Source: an uncultured Pelagibacteraceae bacterium
Lineage (GTDB): Bacteria; Pseudomonadota; Alphaproteobacteria; Pelagibacterales; Pelagibacteraceae
Direction of reading: 5' to 3'
Length of the DNA stretch: 64,000 nt
Assembly (NCBI GenBank): GCA_902595535.1
Contig: CACJQI010000006.1
Span: 16,303-80,302, forward strand
In this document: in pieces, positions 35,039 through 43,523 of the stretch
Layout of the letters: every line of letters begins with the position of its first letter
Position numbering within the stretch: the first letter of the stretch is position 1
Made by a program: the position numbers and the translations under genes
Notes under the pieces: model-generated
Databases searched by the model: none
What the model was told of the DNA's origin: nothing
Seen by the model: the letters and a program-made list of their open reading frames with translations, nothing else

Positions 35039-35641
35039 TTACAGTTCTTTAGGATCTACTATTTTTGATACATTTTCAAATTTATTTTTCCAAATTACAA
35101 AAGACAAAATTTTTTTATCATTGGTGGTAATTCTATGTGGTTGGTTACTTTTATGAAAACAAGTATCTTCAGGCTTTAAAATTACAGGAGCCTCATTTTT
35201 CTTTTCAAATTTTGCTTCACCTGAAACTATAAAATAAAGTTCCTCAGCCTCATGATTGTGCCAAGGATAATGAGAATTTATATCTAAAAAATTTACATAT
35301 AAGGCCATATTGGTTGTTTCAAAATGACCTGTGGGTCCAATGAGTTCAAAAAAACCATATCTATTTAAAAATTCTTTACCTACTTCATTTTCATTATATC
35401 CGTTATCCCAACTTACAAATGGTGATAAATTTGAAATTAAATTATGTATTTTTTCAAATTTGTGGTCACTTTCTGATTTCCAATCTAAGAGCTTATTTGT
35501 AACATTTATCTTATTAATATTCTTTTCCTTTAAAACTAAATCTTGTGGAAAACTTACAAATTCAGTTAATTTTTTATTAGTAGACCAAATCTTTTCAATT
35601 TCATTTTTAGTCTGATTGAATAAATCTATTTTATTATGCAT
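35039..35641 (-). CDS. dddQ: DddQ-like cupin, putative DMSP lyase
   Basis: 200 residues, the length of DddQ. The C-terminal cupin holds Y125-x4-H130-x3-E134-x-Y136 and H169, which match in type and spacing the metal ligands and catalytic tyrosines of DddQ (Y120, H125, E129, Y131, H163). The run HYPWHNHEAEELYF is especially close to the family pattern. DddQ cleaves dimethylsulfoniopropionate to acrylate and DMS, with a bound metal. The start overlaps the end of the homocysteine methyltransferase gene by eight bases. Some family cupins have other substrates, so activity needs proof, but residues and context agree. Confidence 0.75.
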   Translation of the reverse strand: MHNKIDLFNQTKNEIEKIWSTNKKLTEFVSFPQDLVLKEKNINKINVTNKLLDWKSESDHKFEKIHNLISNLSPFVSWDNGYNENEVGKEFLNRYGFFELIGPTGHFETTNMALYVNFLDINSHYPWHNHEAEELYFIVSGEAKFEKKNEAPVILKPEDTCFHKSNQPHRITTNDKKILSFVIWKNKFENVSKIVDPKEL

Positions 35642-36563
35642 TTTGATTTTTTTTCAAAACAGAAATTGCTTTAATTTCTTCTACCCCAACACCACAACAA
35701 CCACCAATAATATTTACACCATCATTGACCCATGATCTTGCATTTTCTAAATATTCACCTGGAGTAATATTGTCGACAAATTTCCAATTAGGTTTTTCAT
35801 AGTGGCCTCTATTAGGATAAGCGCCTAATACACCATTAAAATTTTTTCTAGCTACTTTTATTGCTTCGCCTGTTACTTTAATATCAGAATGAGCTATTAA
35901 AATAGGCCCATTATGCATTTGACTGAAATTATTTATAGATGTTTTAAAATTTTCATAAATATTTGTATCAGTATCTAATGTATCACTATATCCAAGCATC
36001 ACCTCATTTGTTTTATCATCAATCACACAAGATATAGATAGCCATATTGGTAATTTTGTTTCTTTTGTACTTTCGATAATCGTTTCAACTATGTCAGCTT
36101 GAGATGACATAGCTTCCAATATAATTAAATCGACTCCTTCACCAGATAAAATATTTAATTGTTCCTTAAAACCTGGTGTCATTGCTTCAAGTCCATATTT
36201 ATATAAACTTCCAAAAGTTGAAACACTTCCTGCTACTGCAATATTTTTATTTGTGTTTTTGACCGCTTCTTTAGCTAGTTGGACACTTTTTTTATTAAAT
36301 TGAGCTATTTGATCACTAAAACCATAATTTTTCATTGCGATAGGAGTAGTAGCGTAAGTATTTGTGGTAACTATATCAGCACCAGCTAGGATATACTCTT
36401 CATGCACGCTTCTAACTAGATCTGGATTTTCTATAGAGCATGTCCCGCACCATAAATCTTTATGCATTTCTGCTCCTTTTTTTTCAAGTTCAGCACCAAT
36501 TGCTCCATCTAAAATTATAGTATCGTTGTTTTCTAATCTCTGTTTAATTAAATTATATGTCAT
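35634..36563 (-). CDS. mmuM: Homocysteine S-methyltransferase-family protein (MmuM/BHMT-like)
   Basis: 309 residues from ATG 36563; a TTG start at 36593 would overlap the preceding gene by 22 bases and adds no conserved sequence. LDGAIGAELEKKG opens the TIM barrel, GGCCG at 287-291 provides two zinc-binding cysteines (289, 290). The usual third cysteine (in a G-x-N-C segment) appears as IAHSD near residue 224, so that ligand is Ser or the neighbouring His. The family moves a methyl group from S-methylmethionine, betaine or a sulfonium such as DMSP to homocysteine, making methionine. Cotranscription with a DddQ-like gene favours a sulfonium donor; this is inference. Confidence 0.85.
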   Translation of the reverse strand: MTYNLIKQRLENNDTIILDGAIGAELEKKGAEMHKDLWCGTCSIENPDLVRSVHEEYILAGADIVTTNTYATTPIAMKNYGFSDQIAQFNKKSVQLAKEAVKNTNKNIAVAGSVSTFGSLYKYGLEAMTPGFKEQLNILSGEGVDLIILEAMSSQADIVETIIESTKETKLPIWLSISCVIDDKTNEVMLGYSDTLDTDTNIYENFKTSINNFSQMHNGPILIAHSDIKVTGEAIKVARKNFNGVLGAYPNRGHYEKPNWKFVDNITPGEYLENARSWVNDGVNIIGGCCGVGVEEIKAISVLKKNQNA

Positions 36564-36571
36564 TATTTTGA

Positions 36572-36952
36572 TTAAATATTTGCAAAAACACAAATTTTAT
36601 TTCCATCTAAATCCCTAACATAAGAATAATAAACTTTAGAACCCTCAGGTCTTTCACCTGGTGCTCCTTCACTTTTGCCACCTAATTCAATTCCTAACTT
36701 ATGAAATTTTTCAACCACATCTTTATGTTCTGTAATAAAAGATATTTGTGTACCATTTCCAAAATTTGCTTTTTCTCCATTAACTGGCTTTGTAATATAA
36801 AACTCTATATTTTCAGGATTATTCTTAGAGGCATACCCAGCATAATCCTCTGTGGTATCAACTCTTTTTAAACTTAACAAGTCAAGCAAAGCGTCATAGA
36901 AAGTAATTGATTTAGAAAGGTTGTTTGTTCCAACCATTACATAACCAATCAT
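36572..36952 (-). CDS. VOC (glyoxalase/bleomycin-resistance) family protein
   Basis: 126 residues, one vicinal-oxygen-chelate domain: GYVMVGTNNLSKSITFYDALLD at the N-terminus and YYSYVRDLDGNKICVFAN at the C-terminus. These folds bind a metal and catalyse isomerisation, ring opening or glutathione-adduct chemistry, or merely bind ligands. It lies one base after the aldehyde dehydrogenase gene and eight before the methyltransferase start. No function can be assigned beyond the fold. Confidence 0.88.
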   Translation of the reverse strand: MIGYVMVGTNNLSKSITFYDALLDLLSLKRVDTTEDYAGYASKNNPENIEFYITKPVNGEKANFGNGTQISFITEHKDVVEKFHKLGIELGGKSEGAPGERPEGSKVYYSYVRDLDGNKICVFANI

Positions 36953-36953
36953 T

Positions 36954-38387
36954 TTATTCTTTCCAATCAGTTACCGTTTTAACTTCTAAATATTCTTCTA
37001 AACCCCAAACACCACCCTCACGACCATTTCCAGATTGTTTAAATCCTCCAAAAGGTGTACCTGCATCAGGCCCAATTCCATTGACATAAATAATTCCCGC
37101 ATTTAATTTTCTTGATACTCTTTTTGCTTTTTCTTTATCTTCTGTTTGAAGATAATTTCCAAGACCATACTCTGTATCATTAACAATTTTTATAGCTTCA
37201 TCCTCAGTTTCAAATGGAATAATTGATAAGACAGGTCCAAATATTTCCTCTTTAGCAATTCTCATATCATTAGTTACATTTGTAAAAATAGTTGGCTTAA
37301 TGAAATACCCCTTATTCATTCCATTTGGCAATTCTGGGCCTCCAGCAGCTAAAGTAGCACCTTCATCAATTCCACTTTGAATTAAATTTACAATTTTATC
37401 ATATTGTGTTTTTGAAATTACCGGACCAATATGATCTCCTTTTTTAGATGCATGATCTACTTTAATTAAATTTGCTTCATCTGCTGCCTCTTTAATAGCA
37501 CGTTCATAAATTGATTTTTCAACTAACATTCTTGTTGGAGCGTCACAAGATTGTCCTGAGTTACTCATCACATTTCTTATGCCATCTCTAACCGCATTAG
37601 GGTAAGAATCTGCAAATACAATATTTCCACCTTTGCCACCTAGCTCTAAACAAACTCTTTTAATAGTCTCTGCTGCATTCTTTGAGATTAGTCTACCAGC
37701 ACGTGTTGAACCAGTGAAAGAAACTAAATTAATATCTGGGTGACCAGAAATATCTGTTCCAACACCAGCTCCATCACCATTTACTAAATTAAACACTCCT
37801 GGAGGAAATCCTGCTTCATCGATCATTTCAGCAAATAACATTGCTGACAAAGGTGCTAATTCAGATGGCTTGAGTATCATTGTGCAACCAGTTGCAAATG
37901 CAGGCACAACTTTCAAAGCTATTTGATTTATTGGCCAATTCCATGGAGTAATTAAACCACAAACACCTATTGGCTCATAACAAATACGATTATTAGATTC
38001 TGAGCTAAATTTTTTATCGAATTTAAATTCTTTTAATCTTAAAATAAAATCTTCTAAATGAGATTGACCACTTGCAGTTTGAACATCATTTGACCAATCA
38101 GTTGGTGCTCCCATTTCAAGTGAAATTGCATCAACCATTTCATTATATCTTTTTTTATAAATAGTTAATAATTTTTCTAATAAAGCAACCCTTTCTTCTT
38201 TTGAGCTTTCTTTCCAACTTTCAAAAGCTGTTTTTGCTGCACTAACAGCTGCATTAGTGTCTTCTTTTGAACCTAAAGAAATTGTTGCTACTGGCTCTTC
38301 CGTACAAGGATCAATTACATCTAAATCATTGGCTTTGCTTGGTGCAACCCACTTTCCATTAATATAAAATTTTTTTTTATCTAACAT
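36954..38387 (-). CDS. NAD(P)-dependent aldehyde dehydrogenase
   Basis: 477 residues, full length. Motifs ITPWNWPINQIALKVVPA, FTGSTRAGR (cofactor binding), catalytic Glu in CLELGGKGGNIVF, catalytic Cys in SGQSCDAPTR, and EEIFGPVLSIIPF are all present. It oxidises an aldehyde to a carboxylate; no CoA-acylating signature is evident. It follows the CoA-transferase gene by 24 bases and precedes the VOC gene by one base in the DddQ-containing operon, so a semialdehyde of acrylate or 3-hydroxypropionate breakdown is a possible substrate. Confidence 0.92.
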   Translation of the reverse strand: MLDKKKFYINGKWVAPSKANDLDVIDPCTEEPVATISLGSKEDTNAAVSAAKTAFESWKESSKEERVALLEKLLTIYKKRYNEMVDAISLEMGAPTDWSNDVQTASGQSHLEDFILRLKEFKFDKKFSSESNNRICYEPIGVCGLITPWNWPINQIALKVVPAFATGCTMILKPSELAPLSAMLFAEMIDEAGFPPGVFNLVNGDGAGVGTDISGHPDINLVSFTGSTRAGRLISKNAAETIKRVCLELGGKGGNIVFADSYPNAVRDGIRNVMSNSGQSCDAPTRMLVEKSIYERAIKEAADEANLIKVDHASKKGDHIGPVISKTQYDKIVNLIQSGIDEGATLAAGGPELPNGMNKGYFIKPTIFTNVTNDMRIAKEEIFGPVLSIIPFETEDEAIKIVNDTEYGLGNYLQTEDKEKAKRVSRKLNAGIIYVNGIGPDAGTPFGGFKQSGNGREGGVWGLEEYLEVKTVTDWKE

Positions 38388-38411
38388 ATTTAACTCCTAA
38401 CATTTTTTAAT

Positions 38412-39554
38412 TTAACAAAATTCCTTAATAATTTTTTCTCTGTGTTCATCAAGATCTGGAATATCTCCTCTAGTTTTTTCATCTTTATATGTAGACAATT
38501 TTATTGGATTTCCAGCTGATTTGAATTCACCAATTTTTTTATGAAATGAGCTTATAATCATATTTCTCTCTTGAACCTGAGGATTTTCAACAGCTTGTTT
38601 TATATTGAAAATTGGCCCACAAGGAATTTTTAATTCTTCCATTTCTTTAATCCATTCGTCAGTTTTTTTTAATGATAATTTTTCTTCTATTATCTTTTTA
38701 AGTTGATCAACATTTTCACTTCTCAATGAATTAGTTGAAAATCTTTCATCAGTTGAAATTTCTTGAATTTGCAAAACATTACATAAATTTTTAAATAATT
38801 TATCATTGCCTGCTGCTATAATTATATAATTGTCTTTTGTTTTAAATGCCTCAAACGGAGTAATGGAGGGATGTCTTGATCCCATTGGCTCTGGTATTTC
38901 GTTTTTTGCCAAGTATCTAGCTATTGCATTTTCTAATATAGCAATTTGACAATCAAGCATTGAAACATCAATGAACGTTCCTTTGCCTGTTTTTTGTCTA
39001 TCATATAATGCTGCGTTAATACCAATCGCTGTAAATAATCCTGCAGTTATATCTCCTATTGATGTACCAACTCTCGTTGGCTCAGTATTAGGGTGCCCAG
39101 TAACACTCATCAATCCTCCCATGCCTTGTACAACCATATCATATGCTGGTAATCCTTTAAGTGGTCCAGTTTGACCAAAACCTGATGCCGATGCATAAAT
39201 TAATTTTGGATATTTTTTACTAACCTCATTCCAGCTGTATCCCCATTTTTCTAATGTGCCAGGTTTAAAATTTTCAACTAAAATATCTGCTTTTGATAAA
39301 ATCTTTTCAAATATTTTCTTATCATCATTATTTTTTAAATTTAGAGCTATACTTTCTTTGCCTCTGTTTAATGACATAAAGTAAGCAGAATAATTTTCTA
39401 TAAATGGTCCAAACTTTCTTGAGTCATCACCAATTTCAGGTGCCTCAACTTTAATTACTCTTGCACCAAGATCAGATAGTATCATTGTACAGTAGGGACC
39501 AACTAATACTCTTGTTAAATCAACTACTAGTAGGTTTTTTAAAGGACCGTCCAT
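38412..39554 (-). CDS. CaiB/BaiF-family (class III) CoA-transferase
   Basis: 380 residues. LVVDLTRVLVGPYCTMILSDLGA at the N-terminus, catalytic Asp in DVSMLDCQIA, and QGMGGLMSVTGHP are the class III CoA-transferase signatures. It transfers CoA from one acyl-CoA to a free acid. DddD is a longer two-module relative that acts on DMSP; this single-module protein instead fits acrylate, malonate or another acid. It is the first gene of the minus-strand operon and faces the TRAP operon across 87 bases. Confidence 0.92.
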   Translation of the reverse strand: MDGPLKNLLVVDLTRVLVGPYCTMILSDLGARVIKVEAPEIGDDSRKFGPFIENYSAYFMSLNRGKESIALNLKNNDDKKIFEKILSKADILVENFKPGTLEKWGYSWNEVSKKYPKLIYASASGFGQTGPLKGLPAYDMVVQGMGGLMSVTGHPNTEPTRVGTSIGDITAGLFTAIGINAALYDRQKTGKGTFIDVSMLDCQIAILENAIARYLAKNEIPEPMGSRHPSITPFEAFKTKDNYIIIAAGNDKLFKNLCNVLQIQEISTDERFSTNSLRSENVDQLKKIIEEKLSLKKTDEWIKEMEELKIPCGPIFNIKQAVENPQVQERNMIISSFHKKIGEFKSAGNPIKLSTYKDEKTRGDIPDLDEHREKIIKEFC

Positions 39555-39578
39555 AAAATTTAATGTTATTATGCAGGC

Positions 39579-39607
39579 TTGACTCTTATCAACATCTTCA
39601 TTTTAAT
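39579..39607 (+). promoter_or_regulatory. Sigma-70-type promoter of TRAP operon
   Basis: TTGACT (39579-39584), 17-base spacer, TTTAAT (39602-39607). The expected transcript start near 39614 leaves a leader of about 28 bases carrying the TGAGAGGA ribosome site before ATG 39642. Confidence 0.55.
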
Positions 39608-39641
39608 GCACCAATTAAATAACAATTGAGAGGAAAAAATA

Positions 39642-40652
39642 ATGTTTAAAAAATTATCTTTATATTTTACTTCATTAGTTTTGGCGTTCACAATGATTGG
39701 TTCTGCTTATGCAGTTACTTTAAAAGCAAGTCACCAATGGCCAGGAACTCAAAGAGCTGATGGATCGTATGACCCAAGACACGAAATGGTTCAAATTATT
39801 GCTGATGAAGTTAAAAAAGCTAATGTCGATATAGATATTAGAATTTATCCAGCAAAATCTTTATACAAACCAAAAGAACAATGGAAACCAATGACAACAG
39901 GTCAATTGGATATATCTGCATTCCCTTTAGCGTATGCATCTAAATTTCATCCAGAATTTGATGCAACTCTAATGCCAGGAACTGTAAAAAACCATGATCA
40001 TGCATTAAGATTTAATAAAGGTCCAATGATGACTGAAATTAAAAAAATTATTAATGATGCTGGTGTGGTAGTTTTATCTGATGCTTGGTTAGGTGGAGGA
40101 TTTGCTTCAAAATCGAAATGTATAAAAAATCCTAGTGATGCTAAAGGACAAGTAATGAGAGCTGCTGGAAAAGCGTTTAACCAAATGTTAGAAGCTGCTG
40201 GAGCAGGTATACAAAGTATGCCGTCTTCAGAAATCTATACTGGTTTACAAACAGGTGTTTTAACTGGTGCAAATACTAGCTCTGGAAGTTTCGTAAGTTA
40301 CAAAATTTATGAACAAGTATCATGTGCAACACCTCCAGGAAAATTTGGTTTATGGTTTATGTATGAACCAATTCTAATGTCTAAAAAATCTTTTGATGCT
40401 TTAAATTCAAAACAACAAAAGGCACTTATGGATGCTGGAAAAGTAGCGGAAAAATATATGACTGCACAGGTAGAAAACTTAGATAAAAAGTTTGAAGATG
40501 CATATAAAGCTGCAGGTGTAAAACTTGTTTATATGGATGCGAATGATCATGCTGCATGGGTAGAGATAGCAAAAAAATCTTCTCATAAAGCATTTGCTGA
40601 AAAAGTTCCAGGTGGCGATAAGCTAATGGAAATGGCTTTGGCAGTTAAATAA
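39642..40652 (+). CDS. TRAP transporter substrate-binding protein (DctP type)
   Basis: 336 residues with a signal peptide (first 24 residues, ending GSAYA) and the DctP fold: LKASHQWPGTQ at the mature N-terminus, DISAFPLAYASKFHPEF, GQVMRAAGKAFNQML containing the Arg that usually salt-bridges a carboxylate ligand, and ALMDAGKVAEKYM near the C-terminus. A clear promoter and ribosome site precede it. It faces the DddQ-containing operon, so acrylate, malonate, 3-hydroxypropionate or a related acid is a plausible ligand. A strong terminator separates it from the membrane genes. Confidence 0.92.
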   Translation: MFKKLSLYFTSLVLAFTMIGSAYAVTLKASHQWPGTQRADGSYDPRHEMVQIIADEVKKANVDIDIRIYPAKSLYKPKEQWKPMTTGQLDISAFPLAYASKFHPEFDATLMPGTVKNHDHALRFNKGPMMTEIKKIINDAGVVVLSDAWLGGGFASKSKCIKNPSDAKGQVMRAAGKAFNQMLEAAGAGIQSMPSSEIYTGLQTGVLTGANTSSGSFVSYKIYEQVSCATPPGKFGLWFMYEPILMSKKSFDALNSKQQKALMDAGKVAEKYMTAQVENLDKKFEDAYKAAGVKLVYMDANDHAAWVEIAKKSSHKAFAEKVPGGDKLMEMALAVK

Positions 40653-40667
40653 AAATAATATATAAAG

Positions 40668-40703
40668 AACCCCTATTTATTTTTTTAAATAGGGGTTTTT
40701 TTT
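40668..40703 (+). terminator. Intrinsic terminator directly abutting the DctQ start codon
   Basis: Perfect 12-bp stem AACCCCTATTTA (40668-40679) with TAAATAGGGGTT (40686-40697), six-base loop, and T8 (40696-40703) ending at the base before ATG 40704. The only Shine-Dalgarno-like sequence for dctQ, AGGGG at 40691-40695, lies inside the 3' arm. The hairpin can therefore stop transcription after dctP and also hide the ribosome site on transcripts that read through. Confidence 0.85.
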
Positions 40704-41198
40704 ATGAAAAATAAATATTTAAAATTTTGTGATTTAACAGCAAGAGCTTGTGGAGCATTTGCTGTTTTGGCTTTACTTTTGTCTATATTAGTAATTGTAG
40801 AGCTGGTATTTGAAAGATATTTTTTCCAAAGAGCAATTACTTGGCAAACAGAGTTGGTGACAATGTTACTTGTTGCATCTACATTTATAGGAAGTGCATA
40901 TGTTTTGAGTGAAAAAGCTCACGTAAGCATGGAGTGGATTTATGATTTTATGTCCAAAAAAAATATTCTTCGTTTGAAAATATTTACATCTTTTTTAAGT
41001 TTAATATTTTTTCTAATTCTTTTCTATTTTGGTTTTTTAATGGTTGAAGAAGCCTTTACAAAAAACTATTCAACTGGAACAGTTTGGGACCCTCCACTAT
41101 GGATACCATATTCTTCAATGATGATAGGGGCTATATTAATGATACTTCAATACATTGCTGAAATAATAAAATTAACAGATCAATTTGAGGAAAATTAA
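40704..41198 (+). CDS. dctQ: TRAP transporter small permease (DctQ type)
   Basis: 164 residues with four transmembrane helices; LVIVELVFERYFFQRAITWQTELVTMLL contains the conserved R and W-x-E of DctQ, and GSAYVLSEKAHVSMEW the conserved H-V motif. It pairs with DctM. Translation must begin straight after the T tract of the upstream terminator, so its expression is probably a small fraction of dctP. The next gene starts at its last base. Confidence 0.92.
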   Translation: MKNKYLKFCDLTARACGAFAVLALLLSILVIVELVFERYFFQRAITWQTELVTMLLVASTFIGSAYVLSEKAHVSMEWIYDFMSKKNILRLKIFTSFLSLIFFLILFYFGFLMVEEAFTKNYSTGTVWDPPLWIPYSSMMIGAILMILQYIAEIIKLTDQFEEN

Positions 41199-42529
41199 TG
41201 GACCCTTTAATAATAGCCATCATTGTTGCAGTTTTCACATTAATTGTTCTTTTCTCAGGAATCCCAATTGCTTTTGGGCTTAGCTTTGTATCAATAGTTC
41301 TTCTAGTTTCATTTGAGGGTTTCCAAATGTTAGATGTTTTTGCAGAAACTTTCTATGCAGGGCTAAATTCTTTTGTTCTTCTCTCAATTCCAATGTTTAT
41401 CTTAATGGGAATGGCTGTAGCCAATTCCCCTGCAGGAAAAGATCTATATACAGGATTAGATAGATGGTTATGGAGAGTTCCTGGAGGTTTAGTTATCTCA
41501 AATATAGGAGCATGTTCAATTTTTGCAGCACTTAGTGGATCTAGTCCAGCAACATGTGCAGCGATTGGAACGATGGGTATCCCAGAGATGAGGAAGAGAG
41601 GTTACTCTGATCAGATTGCAACTGGCACAATTGCTGCTGGAGGTACATTGGGAGTGTTAATTCCACCTAGTATTGTTTTAATTGTTTATGGTATTGCAAC
41701 TGGTACTTCAATTGGAAGATTATTTTTATGTGGTCTAGTCCCAGGTTTTATGTTGGCTGGAATGTTTGCTATTTGGGCATTAATTCATAGTTACTTTATT
41801 GATAAAGATGCAGCTAAAGCTTTAAGAAATCGTACTAAACCAACATTAAAAGAAAAGTTAGAGGTATTACCAAGAATACTACCATTTTTAGCAATTATTG
41901 CTGGTGTCTTATATGTACTGTATGGAGGAGTAGCAACACCATCAGAGGCATCAGGTGTTGGAGCATTTTTAGTTTTTGTATTGATTGCAGTTGTCTACAA
42001 AATTTATCAACCAAAAAAAATATGGAATATTGTTAAAGTTTCAATGAAAGAAAGTGTAATGATCATGTTTATCATTGCAGCCTCTTATCTGTTTGCATTT
42101 ACATTATCACAGCTTTATGTAACTCAGTCTTTAGCTCAGAGCATGGTAGAGTTAAGCTCAAATAAATGGGTTGTATTTATTTTAATAAATATATTTCTTT
42201 TGATTGCTGGTTTCTTTTTACCACCAGTTGCTGTTATTGTGATGACATCAGCAATATTATTACCAGTTATAACAACTCTTGGATTTGACCCTTATTGGTT
42301 CGCAATTGTATTTACTATCAATATGGAAATAGGATTAATAACACCACCAGTTGGATTAAATCTTTACATCATTAAAGGAATTACCCCAGACGTAAGTCTT
42401 TCAGAAATTTTAAAAGGTTCCATACCATTTATGATTATAATGGCTTTGGCTATTTTAATATTATGTATTTTTCCAGAAATAGTAACTTGGCTACCTGATA
42501 AAATAATGGGTAAACCTCTTGGATATTAA
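41198..42529 (+). CDS. dctM: TRAP transporter large permease (DctM type)
   Basis: 443 residues, about twelve helices, the normal DctM length. Motifs LSIPMFILMGMAVANSPAG, ALSGSSPATCAAIGTMGIPEM and AAGGTLGVLIPPSIVLIVYG, plus the second half MEIGLITPPVGLNLY, are diagnostic. It performs ion-coupled uptake of the substrate handed over by DctP. Its start shares one base with the end of dctQ, so the two are coupled. Confidence 0.95.
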   Translation: MDPLIIAIIVAVFTLIVLFSGIPIAFGLSFVSIVLLVSFEGFQMLDVFAETFYAGLNSFVLLSIPMFILMGMAVANSPAGKDLYTGLDRWLWRVPGGLVISNIGACSIFAALSGSSPATCAAIGTMGIPEMRKRGYSDQIATGTIAAGGTLGVLIPPSIVLIVYGIATGTSIGRLFLCGLVPGFMLAGMFAIWALIHSYFIDKDAAKALRNRTKPTLKEKLEVLPRILPFLAIIAGVLYVLYGGVATPSEASGVGAFLVFVLIAVVYKIYQPKKIWNIVKVSMKESVMIMFIIAASYLFAFTLSQLYVTQSLAQSMVELSSNKWVVFILINIFLLIAGFFLPPVAVIVMTSAILLPVITTLGFDPYWFAIVFTINMEIGLITPPVGLNLYIIKGITPDVSLSEILKGSIPFMIIMALAILILCIFPEIVTWLPDKIMGKPLGY

Positions 42530-43523
42530 TAGTAAAATAAATAGAAAAGTTTCAGTTGCACCAATGATGGATTGTACTGATAGGCATGACCGTTTTTTCT
42601 TAAGATTGATGAGTAAAAATGTTTTGCTTTACACTGAGATGGTTGCAACAAAATCAGCAATACATGGTGATAGAAAAAAGATTTTGTCTTATAGCCCAGA
42701 GGAGAAACCTTTAGCATTGCAAGTAGGAGGTTCTGATAAAGATGAATTATCTGAAGTCGCAAAAATAGCTGAAGATATGGGTTATGATGAAATTAATATT
42801 AATTTAGGTTGTCCAAGTAAAAAAGTTCAAAAAAATAAGTTTGGTGCTTGCTTAATGAAAGAACCAGATTTAGTTGCAGAATGTATTAATGCAATGACCA
42901 ATTCTTGCAAAATACCAGTGACTGCTAAAACACGAATTGGTTTTGATGATACAGAAGAATTTGATTATTTAAATAACTTTATTCATAAAATGCGAGATGC
43001 TGGAGCAAAGACTTTTATTCTACATGCTAGAAAAGCTATGCTTACAGGATTATCTCCTAAACAAAATTTGAATATTCCAAAATTAAATTACGATATGGTT
43101 TATGAAGTTAAAAAGAATAATCCAGAACTAGAAATTATAATTAATGGTGGGATTTCAAAAATTGATGAAATAAACAATCATCTAAAAAATTGTGATGGTG
43201 TTATGATAGGTAGATCAATTTATCAAAATCCATATTCTTTAGTAGAAATTGAAAAAGAAATTTTTAAAACAAAAAATAATCCATCTAGAGAACAAGTTGC
43301 TGAACAACTATTAGAGTATTTAGATAGAGAAGTTAAATTAGGTACAAAAGTGAATCACATTATGAGACATACAGTTGGTTTGTATCATGGACAAGTTGGG
43401 TCAAAAGATTGGAAGAGATATTTAAGCGATAACATGATGGCTAGAGACTCAGATTTTCAAAAAGCAAAACATATAATGACGATTGTCCAAAACAACGAAA
43501 AGGCCAATCAAGTAAATTCATAA
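42519..43523 (+). CDS. dusA: tRNA-dihydrouridine synthase (DusA type)
   Basis: 334 residues. SVAPMMDCTDRHDRFFLRLMS at the N-terminus, GCPSKKVQKNKFGACLM with the catalytic Cys region, AKTRIGFDD and the C-terminal FMN-site INGGISKIDEI...GVMIGRSIYQNP are those of DusA (dihydrouridine 20/20a). The start is a TTG at 42519 overlapping dctM by 11 bases; no ATG lies upstream of the conserved SVAPMM, so a weak start is required. The stop overlaps the next ATG (TAATG). Confidence 0.92.
   Translation: MDINSKINRKVSVAPMMDCTDRHDRFFLRLMSKNVLLYTEMVATKSAIHGDRKKILSYSPEEKPLALQVGGSDKDELSEVAKIAEDMGYDEININLGCPSKKVQKNKFGACLMKEPDLVAECINAMTNSCKIPVTAKTRIGFDDTEEFDYLNNFIHKMRDAGAKTFILHARKAMLTGLSPKQNLNIPKLNYDMVYEVKKNNPELEIIINGGISKIDEINNHLKNCDGVMIGRSIYQNPYSLVEIEKEIFKTKNNPSREQVAEQLLEYLDREVKLGTKVNHIMRHTVGLYHGQVGSKDWKRYLSDNMMARDSDFQKAKHIMTIVQNNEKANQVNS

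Noticed and set aside
39555-39641. SAM-responsive riboswitch before the methyltransferase operon
   Set aside because: The space between the divergent genes is too short and shows no pseudoknot-like pairing that I can recognise.
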